A stretch of 64,000 nt of DNA, from contig JASANG010003775.1 of the NCBI GenBank assembly GCA_030248215.1, positions 89,508-153,507 on the forward strand. The letters run 5' to 3'. The notes below the pieces were generated by a model. That model saw nothing but the letters and a program-made list of their open reading frames with translations, was not told the origin of the DNA and searched no databases. The DNA comes from Enoplolaimus lenunculus (Eukaryota > Nematoda > Enoplea > Enoplida > Thoracostomopsidae). Every line of letters begins with the position of its first letter. Within the stretch, counting starts at the first letter, position 1. Shown here one piece after another: positions 12,360-22,300 of this stretch. The translations under genes and the position numbers were made by a program.

Positions 12360-14786
12360 TGTTGTGAGTTGTGAGTGCCAGGCGCGTCGAGCGTTAGCTC
12401 ATAGGCGGCCGACGTCCGCAGGTAGACTCTGCAGGACGCCGACTTCACGTAGGAATTGCACGGCTTTTTCTGGGGCGTCGAACAGATCTTGGATTGGGTC
12501 TTCCGTTCCGAATATCTGCCACCGCTTAGCTGCCGTTGCGGGGCATGTCTTCATTAGATGTTCCATGGTTTCGTCTTCTTGAAGGTCGCATCGGGTGCAG
12601 AGGGAGCACTCTGGCTCTGGGTTTCGCCGCGTGATGAAGTTCCTGTACCACGCGAGCTCCGGGATGTAACCGCCACATCGTAGTCTGCTCAGGAGCGTTT
12701 CTTCTTTTTTCGACAGTGCAAGCTCTGGGGTTCTGGGCACGTATTTGGCGCCAGGTACGCGGGATTTTGCTGCATTGCTGGCGTACCATCGTTTGGCGAT
12801 ATGCTTCTTCACGGTAGCCTTTGCCGTGTTCATATCTATGGGGACGTCGGACTGACTCAGTGCCGTTGCTCTCTTCGCGATGTCATCCGCGGCCTCGTTG
12901 CCTGGAACGCCGCAGTGACTTGGAACCCATTGAAAGGTTACTTCGCAGCCACCGTTAGCGGCAATCTCGTCCAGCAGCTTCCATATGTCGCGTTCTAGTT
13001 CGTGCTGTTGGCAGCGGCCCGCAGCCAGCTTTTCTACCGCTGATTTGGAGTCGGTGAAGATGTTGATTCTTCCGTTGACCGGTAGTATTCCTTGGCGTTG
13101 GATTTCCCGGACTCTGCTAAGGGCTGCGTGGATCGCGCACATCTCGGCGCGAAAACTACACGTTAGTGCGCCAGCCGGGGTCACAATTTCCATCGCGGCG
13201 TTTTGCTCGTCATGCATCAACAGTAGCACTCCGCCTCCGCCGTTCCGGTTGGAGTCCACTACCGAGCCATCCGTGTAGATATCAATCGCGGCACCTTGGA
13301 GTGCTTCAATGGTCCGTTCAGTCACTATGCGCTTCCGGTGGTCCGGTTCGGACCTCCTTACCGGTTCATCCAGTGCCGGGTTAAACGTGGGCTTCGCCAC
13401 CACTTTCCAAGGGGGGGCGTACGAGTGCGGATGAAGTCGTTCTCGAGGTAAGTCGACCAGAGGGGTTTGGTTGACTATTTTCTTCGCCATGTCTCTCCAG
13501 TTACCGCGGGATAGCCGGTCTCTCACGTCATTCTCGGCAGCGACCCGCCTAGGGTGCCCGTGAGGCATACGCAGAGCCTTCTCATAGGCTATGGCGGTCA
13601 GTTCAGAGGCACGAACTTTATATGGCACCAGGTTAGCTTCGATGAGCGCATTTTCGACCGGGGTATGTCGGGTAAGCCCTGCAATGGCACGAACAGCAGC
13701 GTTTTGAGCAACATCAATCTTTCCAAGCTGGGATTCGGATGTCCTGGCCGCCCACGCAGCAGCACAGTAGTCGGCTGCCGACCTGACGTACGATACATAG
13801 ACCATTCTCAGGTCGTCTTTCCACCATCCCCATGTACGGCCTCTAACTGCACTCAGCACTTTGGTCCGGCTAACCATCTTCTTCTTGATCTTTTCGATAT
13901 GGGCACCAAAAGTAAGCTGACGATCAAAGGTAACTCCCAAGAAAGTTGGGGTAGGGTTGTAGTTAATTTCTGTGCCAAACAGTTTGACATGGGGTCGCCA
14001 GGAGGCCCTTGTCAATGTCCTGTGTCCATAGCGCCAGATCGTCGGCGAACAGGGAGACACCAACGCCGGCAGGCATACCTTCGGCAATATCATTGATGAA
14101 GCACAGGAAGAAACTCGGCGACGTTACGGCTCCTTGTGGGAGTCCTTCGTAGAATTTCCCGTATTGGCTTTCTGAAGCACCGTAGGAGACCTTGGCGTAG
14201 CGATCGCTGAGGAAACTGCGCGCCCACTGCATGTAGCAGCCCGGGAGTCCAAGTGTAAGCATCTTCTGGTACAGGGCAGGCTTCCAGACCGTGTCGAACG
14301 CTCTTTTGAAATCCACCAACACCATGACAGTCCGCCTGAACGGCTTGTCATTGAACCCATCTGTTATCTCTTGCGCGATTCTCATGCACTGATCTTCGGT
14401 GGAATGTAGGGCTCTAAAACCAGCCTGGTTGTGGTTTAGCATCTTTCGAGACTTGAGTAAATACATCATCCGTTCTTGGACCAGCCTTTCCATCAACTTT
14501 GCCACGCAGGATGTAAGGCTAATTGGGCGGTAGGAGCCAAGTGCCCCTGGTGGCTTGCCCATCTTCAAGATCGGAATGATCGTGGCCCTTCTCCAGTCAG
14601 CGGGGACTTCTTTGCTTCGCCAGCTCAGGTTGATAATGGCTAGCAGGTTTTCTAACCCCTTCTGTCCCAGGTGTCGCAGCATCTCATTCGAGACCCCGTC
14701 GGCACCTTCAGCTTTCCCGAGCTTGAGCCGGTTCAGGGCGTGTTGTAGCTCCCCGTGGGAGAATGGGGTGCAAGGGCCCGGAATAC
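12360..14786 (-). mobile_element. 5'-truncated LINE with RT and RNase H (I/ingi-like group)
   Basis: Non-LTR retrotransposon in which reverse transcriptase is followed by RNase H. Upstream RT blocks lie in 14785-13963: KLGKAEGADGVSNEML, SYRPISLTSC, LNHNQAGFR, DFKRAFDTV, GLPQGAVTSP and FADDLAL. The rest lies in a second frame (12399-14093): PTFLGVTFDRQLTF (RT thumb), RNase H with IYTDGS, FRAEMCAIHAAL, IFTDSKSA and WVPSHCGVPGNEAADDIAK, and a C-terminal Cys/His cluster CSLCTRCDLQEDETMEHLMKTCP. The endonuclease region and 5' end are missing. About 50-60 residues between FADDLAL and the thumb are deleted with a frame change, so it is inactive. GC content is far above the surroundings. No poly-A tail is obvious. 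Antisense frames over it are shadows. Confidence 0.9.
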
Positions 14787-15085
14787 TTGTTGTGATACGT
14801 TGCGTAAAAATTCTGTATTATTTATCTATTAAATTTTCAATGAATTACTTATCAAAGATTGATTGTAGATTAGCGTTTAAGGAATCAAAAATCATCGCCA
14901 GCTTGTTCTTGCAACCTTTTTGAAAATTGTTGCCATCCAACATACACCGTAAATCAGTATGATATTTGTCAATACAAATTATCCGTACAGTCACAAAATT
15001 TTTAGTTCCGATTTCGATTACAATTCCGGTATAAATTTGCTGTTCCGATTTCGATCCAGTATAATTCAGTTCCGCTTTGCACCTG
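14787..15085 (-). mobile_element. CAGGGTGCAAAG-family MITE, right copy in inverted orientation
   Basis: Reads inward from CTTTGCACCTG at 15075-15085 and shares long stretches with 11969-12270, including GTTGGCTGGCAACC-like, AACAAGCTGGCGATGATTTT and TACGCAACGTATC blocks in reverse complement. It stops at GTTGTGATACGTTGC beside the LINE boundary. Outer flanks of the two copies do not match as a target duplication. Confidence 0.7.
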
Positions 15086-15299
15086 GTGTTCAGCATCAAT
15101 CATACCAATAGAAAAGCCCACAGAAACAAAGATTTACCGTAAATTCCCTTAGGTCTTTTATGTAACTACTTATCAACGTGCAACAAGATGCTTCTGACAT
15201 TTTCTGCAGTTAGCACCTTATTGTTTTAAAATATAGTAATACTATTGCATTTAACACCATGTTCTATGCACTTATTCTTTTTGAAATAGTTTAGCGCAA

Positions 15300-15570
15300 C
15301 ACCGTTAAATTCCGGTTCCTGCATTCGGAAATGCCGGAATAGGAATTGATTTTGTACAGTAATTCACTCCGGAATTCCTGCAAAATTCAAAACCTGTTCC
15401 TGTTCCTGCATACAGAAATGCAGGAACTGGAATTTTTATGGTTTTGTAGCAATTTATCATAATCACATCGGTTCCAACATTTTTTCACCTTCCAGTTCCG
15501 GTTCCGGTAAATTCTTAAAGGAATTAAAAATTCCGGTATTGAAGTTTGATTGGTGGAAATTGAGATATTT
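15300..15570. repeat. Degenerate copy of the CCGGTTCCGG MITE family
   Basis: Repeated TTCCGGTTCC and GGAACTGGAA blocks occur, then the tail AAAAATTCCGGTATTGAAGTTTGAT, matching the interior of the 25764-26135 element. Ends are not intact. Confidence 0.55.
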
Positions 15571-16490
15571 TACTAAAAATGACGATAAAAATTAAATAAT
15601 TTTATTTCAATAGAAATATAAAATATGAAGTAAGCTATATTATACCGGGCCAGCAAAATGAATCGAGTTTTTACCAGAAAAACATTAGAAATCAAAACTG
15701 CTCTCCCGCAAAGTAGTGTTACTTTTATGCGGACTACACCAACATCAAAATTAAACTAAGGTTTGAGAAGCAGAAAGAGTGGAATCATACTTTAATGTTC
15801 AAAATTAGGCAGAGACTCTCTCAGGTACATGCTTACGCAAAACATACATGTAAATTGAAGTTTAGTATATTTTGCACCCAACAACCTAAGCCCCAGGGCA
15901 ATAAAGCATATGGTGGATAACTATGAGAAAGTAAACAATCTATATATTGTGTAGTCTGTGCAGCAAACCGTGTTTCATGCCAGACAATTAAGAATTGTAT
16001 AAAAGAACATGTAAACATCTACAAATAATTCTGTAATATCTTGGCTAGAAAACAAGGTACTCACCGAATTGATATCAGCTTTAGCTAAAATAATAATAGA
16101 GCACGAAAAATGTACTTTTTAACCAAAACTGGTTGCGTAGGTATGACTCAAATAACACAGACACTTGCACATTACATAGTACCTAATATTTTGAAACGAA
16201 AGCAAAATTGTCAAATACACGAGCAATATCCCGATTAACTTTACGCTGCTGGAATGGTTACAACCTAAAAATCCGTGAAACTTCAGATGTTGGCTCTGCT
16301 CATTACACAAACAACCGAGCAATGCTAAAAACGCAAAACAACTTACCATACAGTTCCACAAGTGCGGTATTGACTTTAGGTTGAAATCCGTAAACATTTC
16401 TTCTACTAATGCTCAGAAACAACAGTCTTGTTTTGTTGGCAGTATGTATAAAGGTTTCGCATATTGTTAGCATTATAATATTCTAAATTA
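15571..16490. other. Intergenic AT-rich stretch, no gene seen
   Basis: Short open frames only, none with protein-like composition, motif or flanking splice signals. No repeat family recognised. Confidence 0.5.
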
Positions 16491-16491
16491 T

Positions 16492-17595
16492 TCAGCGAAG
16501 CGAAACTTCGAGCGAAGCTCGGAGTTTCGCGAAGCGTTTTATATTTTGTACTCTGGGGTCGAAAGGTGGATGTCAGTCCGTCCGTCTGAAAAGTATCTCA
16601 GGAACGGCTGAACCGAGTTTGATAAACTTTTTTTCGTTTGAAAGCCAACTATCCTGCGGTGTTAACCTCGCATTGAGGTTTTAAACTTTTAAGCGGTTTA
16701 TTAGCTACAGATAATTTGCATAATACATTAAACCTAAATTAGGACTTCCTACATTATTTCACTAATCATTACAGTTAGAAGCAATCTAATTTCAACATTA
16801 AACAATTTTTGGGTGCAAGGAATCTGCATAGAATATTTACAAACCTCTAAAACCGATAATTGAGTAGTTAGCTAATAGATAATTGGCATATTAACATAGT
16901 TTATAAACCTAAATTAGGACTTTTTACAATATTTCACTAACTATTAAGGTTAAAAGCTATATAATATCAGCACTAAAGGGTTTTTAGGTGCGAGAAATTT
17001 GAATAAATTGTTTACAAACCTCTAAAACCGATAATTGAATAGTTAGCTAATAGCTAATTTGCTTATTAGCTTAATTGACAAGACAAAATTATGACTTTTT
17101 CAATCACTTCAATAATTATTAGAGTTTACTGAAGGTTTTTGGGTGCGAGGAATCTAAATAAATTGTTTAAAAACGTCTACAACTGATAATTGAGTAGTTA
17201 GGCAATAGATAATTTGCATATAAGCATAATTGATATGCCTAAATTAGGTGTTTTTGCAATACTTCACTAATTAATAGGGTTACAAGCAATCTAATTTCAG
17301 TAGTAATGGGTTTTTGGGTGCGAGACATCTGAATAAATAGTCTACAAACCTTCAAAAGCGATTAACGAACAGGTAGCTAAGCTTAATTGATAAGCCTAAA
17401 TTAATGGCTTTTTAAATTATTTCTCACAATATTAGGGTTAATTAAGGGTTTTTGAGTGCGAGAAATCTGAATAAATTGTTTACAAACCTCCAAAACCGAA
17501 AAATGAATAGTTAGCTAAAAACTAATTTGCATATTAGCTTAAATGCTTACGTGTGTTCGAGCATCGCTAAATACATGTAGTCCCACTACGACTGG
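16492..17595 (+). mobile_element. Helitron-like element with internal ~170-bp tandem array, copy A (most complete)
   Basis: The 5' region CAGCGAAGCGAAACTTCGAG includes an inverted GCGAAGC/GCTTCGC-type hairpin, then GTCCGTCCGTCTG and CTCAGGAACGGC. About five degenerate units follow (16680-17545). Each carries CAAAACCGATAATTGA, TAGTTAGCTAATAG, GCATATTAGCTTAATTGA, CCTAAATTAGG and GGTTTTTGGGTGCGAGGAATC. The 3' end is TGTAGTCCCACTACGACTGG followed by T: a short GTAGT/ACTAC hairpin then CTRR, the layout expected of a Helitron 3' end. No coding capacity. The class is inferred from ends only; a MITE is an alternative. Confidence 0.6.
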
Positions 17596-18013
17596 TAATT
17601 AAATAACATTTGCCTAGTTCAGTTTGTCGGAACGTGCGATGGCCTGTAAACATGGTCTTGTATTGGCAGTGCTGTTCCCTATTTGTTAAATGCACCAACT
17701 CTAATCCAACAGTAAGTAAGATTATCATACTGTCACTGCTTCACATTGATATAAACTAGGATTAACCGTCAAAATGGGTTGATTTTCACTTATTTGGAAT
17801 TCTGATCATATGCAAGTATTCAGCCCGTACGGTGACATACAGATACATGGAGGCAAAATGAAACCTCATGCTAATGCTGCACATCGGTAAAACGTTGATG
17901 CATATGTAGCGCCTTCATATGCAAAAGCGGTAAAATCATGGAAGAACCAAGATGCCCGTGTGTTGAGGATCTTGTAAGGCATAAAAACAGAAAAATTTAG
18001 CAGTTGGTTGGGA

Positions 18014-18088
18014 GGCGGCGTGGCTCAGTGGCTAGCGCGCTGGACTGATAATTTGTCGACCGAGTTCGAAACCTCATGGGAGCAACCC
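18014..18088 (+). pseudogene. tRNA-like sequence (Ile-GAT-like), probably SINE head
   Basis: A box A-like segment GTGGCTCAGTGGCTAGCGCG and box B-like GAGTTCGAAACCTC are correctly spaced. The anticodon loop CTGATAA would read GAT. The anticodon stem pairs mainly through G-T wobbles and the T stem is mostly unpaired, so it is not a working tRNA. A tRNA-derived SINE head or pseudogene fits best. Confidence 0.45.
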
Positions 18089-18915
18089 TAATTTTCAGCT
18101 GCTGAGCACTCAAAATTAAAAACCGTCGTATCCTAGCGTACCCAACTCATCACACGGTCGAGGTCTGTGTTTTCGCTTAAAACAATTCCGGGTCTGTGCC
18201 GTGTACAAATGTTTAAATATTGCAACTCTATGTGCTACACAATGCTTAAGAATACGATTCGTGCACTCAATTTGCTCACTAGCTGTGTATATTTTCGTTG
18301 GAAAAACAAACAAAGTTGTATGGATTGCAAAATTATAGACTTTAAATTTCAGTTGATCTCTGGCTTAAATTACATTCGAATGTAAACTGTGATCGTTTTA
18401 ATAAATTAATCGCTGAGTTACAATCGGAGTTCACGAAATTACTGCAGAAACCTAAATCTCTTCCAGCGATTCGAGACATTAAACCTGTCTTGGGATTACA
18501 AACTTCTTAAAATATAATATTAACAACAAAAGTTTAATTTTGAAATTTAACATAATGGTGCTAAGTCGAAGCCGGAAAACCAGTTATGTCTGTCGATTTT
18601 CAGTTTCGATGAATGTACCAGCGTTCGGCCTGTTGACTACAACGTTCAAGCGGTAATTATGAGCCGAAGACATAATTGATTTGTTTACGTATTAAAACTA
18701 TTTACTTCAGACAGTGATTTGACTCAAAGTTATGCTGGACAAGTACAATGTCACCGTCGTTTAATATTGATCTTATTTAAACGGGCATTTATCAGTTTTG
18801 CCGCTTCTGAATAATTGTTTGTTGTTTGACGCGTTTAGAAAATAGGTCGCTTGTACGTTGCCAAAACACATTGGTCATCATTCGTTTACAGTCATTAGTC
18901 ACAAACAAGGAAAAT

Positions 18916-19351
18916 ATGGTAAGATATATTGCTGACTATCTGGTTGCCGTACTGTGTATAGTAGTATAATTTGCTTTGTCATACGCTGAGCATTAACATC
19001 AATAGTTAGTTTAAACCGAATTGCTGAAAATTGCAATTGTTAATCGATTAGGTCTGCGAGACTTGTGCATAGCAATTAGTAAAGTGAAGTTCATTTTACT
19101 AAACTTACAAGTTTGTGCAGTGTGTATTATTAATCTGGCATAAATAAGGATAAGTACTTGAATTTAAATTCAAATGCGTACTATGTATCACAATTTTTAC
19201 CGTAGCGTTTTTTAATAGGTTACCACTACCAAAGTTTTTCTTTTGATTGGTTTTCGGATTTTGTGCCGAAGTAACTTGCTTGAACGTTATCAAAAGCAAT
19301 TATTATAATTAGTTCAAAGTAATTTCACAATCCATAAGTAAAGAAAATATG
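18916..19351 (+). other. unc-60: Two tandem, similar Met-only first exons of unc-60
   Basis: ATG|GTAAG occurs at 18916 and again at 19349. About 70 bp upstream of each align: GCTTGTACGTTGCCAAAA against GCTTGAACGTTATCAAAA, and both end in GAAAATATGGTAAG. A trans-splice-type acceptor TTCGTTTACAG ends at about 18890 ahead of the first copy. Either could serve as the start exon. Two tandem starts would allow two promoters feeding the same body exons. Confidence 0.55.
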
Positions 19352-22300
19352 GTAAGTATTGTCAGTAACGTTAGTGTTTAATTTTATGGAATTGGTAATC
19401 CATAAAATTCGCTGATTTTGTGTCACTCCTTCGTTATCAGCTCCGGCAAAAAAACGACATCCGGCTCTGGTACTTTTAAAAACTTCAAAAAATTCAAGTG
19501 CCATTTGTTTTGTGCCGAAAATACGACCAGTGTTATTTCAGGGGCGTAACAGTATATATCACAGCGTATTCCTAACCCTAAACCTAAACTCAGCGTAAAA
19601 ATATGTAAGAGCACTCCTTCATTTGTAGGCATGTGCCGATTAGTCGGCATCGGCATCAGTACTAATCGGCAGTTTTCGTTAGTATCGACATCGGCACTGC
19701 AAATAAAATTGCCGATTCTTTGCCGATACTTTTCGCACATAAACAATCAGTTGGAATGTTTTCAGTTTCATTCTGGGCGCATATCTGGTGTCTGGTCTAG
19801 AAATCTGTTATCTTTTTTGCGTTTGTATTTGATAAAATTTATTGAAATGAACCGTTTTTATAAAATTCTAATCGTTTATGATGGTCAAAGTTTAATTCTT
19901 CATATAGTGATGTAACGAATATATCCTATCTGTTTATTAAGCACGGTGTATTAAAGATGGAATCGGCATCGGTAAAATTTCAAAATAAAAATCGGCATCG
20001 GCAAAAATTTTGCTATCGGCACATCCTATTCGTTTGTTATAGTGTCAAAAATTAATAAAAACTAAAACATGGCTTTTTGAAATTTTGGTATATTTCGCGT
20101 CCCTCCAATGCGGCCTATCGAAAAATATCAATTTCGAAATTTGTTCCATTTTTTAATTTTACAAGGCTCCTTAAAATCGAATTTTTTTGCAAAACTATAG
20201 ACAAATGACATACGTATACCGTTCGACGCGGCTTGACCACACAAACACTGTTGTGCAATTTTTTCACGATCAACTTGCCCTACAAGAAATACCGTAACTA
20301 CAACTGAAAGTTTCATGGATCTTTCCTGTAACTATGTACCTAAGCAATGTTTCATTTTAACCCTTTCAGGGGGCAGCTGCCCCCCTGACCCTCCGCTTTT
20401 CTGAAGGGAAACGAAGCAGGACGTAGGCTACCCACCCCTCAAACCCTCCGCGCTAAGCAACTCGCAATATACACCTGATAACGAACTTTAAAAAATTTGG
20501 AAAATTGAGAATGTTATTTTCTAATCCGCCACATCGTTCTGACATAACGAAGGTGAGCCTACGTATGTAAGTCTGCAACTATGCCTTTGTTAAAGTGTTA
20601 AAAACGCGTCGGCGTGATATGTGATATGTTAAGCTTTGTCAAGTGAACACTTTGGTTACCTTAGGTCGGTCAGTGAATGAAGAAAGGCTAGATACCTTCT
20701 CATCAGGGTGCAACCGGAATTCCGGTTCCGCTTCCGGCATTTTTCACCTTCCGGTTCGGGTTGCGGTAAGATGTCACTAGTCTGGTATGCAAACCTTGAC
20801 AATCGCCGAAAATAATCCATCGAAGGTATATTTCGTTTCCGTGGGTTATGAAAATCAAAAATACTGCAGATAAAGTGAATACCTACCTCCAGCTAAAGTT
20901 ATTTCACCAAGAATATTGCAAAAAAGAAAATTAAAATGAATATTGCGGTGACATGTATTTTTCATGTTCCGGTTTTGTTTCCGGTATTATCAAATCCCCG
21001 TTCCAGTTCCGGTAAATTGTAATTCCAGTTGCACCTTGCTTCTGATATTTGAATGCCATCTAGTATTAGGAGATTTGAATTAATTGTCCTGCTCCGGCCA
21101 GATATTAGATAATATATACGTCCCTGGCATTTTTTGTTATCCAGTCGCAACCTGGTGGCACCTTATATACAAAAATTGCTTGTTTACATTTAGTCGTCTG
21201 GTGTCACTGTTAACCCGGAGTGTCAAACTGCTTTTATGCAGATGGGAAAAGGAAGAACTGGATATCGCTATGTTATCTTCAAAATTGCTGATGAGGTTGG
21301 TTGTTTACAATTACTTCTACTCTTTCACGCCGTGTTTGTAAGTGTACGTCAAAGTTCCAACAGGAACTAAGTTTTACGGGAACAGGATATATTTTTAAAC
21401 TTTCATCACCAAATTTTAAGCGAATTTATTTTATTACCACGTTTTGCGAAACGATATATTTTTCATCTAGATATACGGAAAAAATGACACAGAGTGCAGA
21501 CTTTGGAATACCCACTACACTGTCATCTTTTATTCGATTTTCATTTACTACCATTACTGCCACGCAGCATTAAAATACTTGCTTAGATTCTACTAAAAAG
21601 CGAATGATTTTTCTAAAATATGTAATTGTGGAGCAGGGTGAAAAGCGGAACTGAATTATACCGGAAGCGGAATCGGAACTACAAATTTTTGGACTCGCTG
21701 TCTTAAACACTCCCGCAAAGTTGCATACTTCTTAGTTTCTCACATCTTAAGAGGAAGTGACTCCCTGTATCTGCTTCATTAGGCCAAAAGGAACATTTAT
21801 TTGTTACGGCTAATTTAATATTATACAAATCTGGCTTCTCCACAGCTTGAAAATTTCCGCCGGGGGCGTTTCCTGGGGGGCAGCTGATTTTGCTGGGGGC
21901 AGTTTTCCTGGGGGCCCCATATGATCTGGGGGTCATGGGGGACAGGTTAAAATTTTGCAAACCGACTTTTTGGACCATTTTTTCATTGTAGACCGTGTTT
22001 CCAACTCAAATGAAGATAACTCATCGCTCAACATGACAAATTTCTCGCAAACGCTAATAGCAATAACTTTAACTAATATTACTCTGGCTTCTCCACAGCT
22101 TGAAAATTTCCGCCGGGCGGCGTTTCCTGGGGGGGGGGGGCAGGAATTTCTTGGGGGGCAGTTTTCCTGGGGGGCAGGCTTAAAATTTTGCAAACCGACT
22201 TTTTTTACCATTTTTTCATTGTAGACCGTGTTTCCAACCCAACTGAGGATTACTCAACGCTCAACATGACAAAAATTCCCCACAAACGCTAATAACAATA

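Noticed and set aside
13554-14096. 180-codon plus-strand open frame
   Set aside because: It is the antisense shadow of the GC-rich LINE RT/RNase H region; GC-rich coding DNA commonly leaves open antisense frames.
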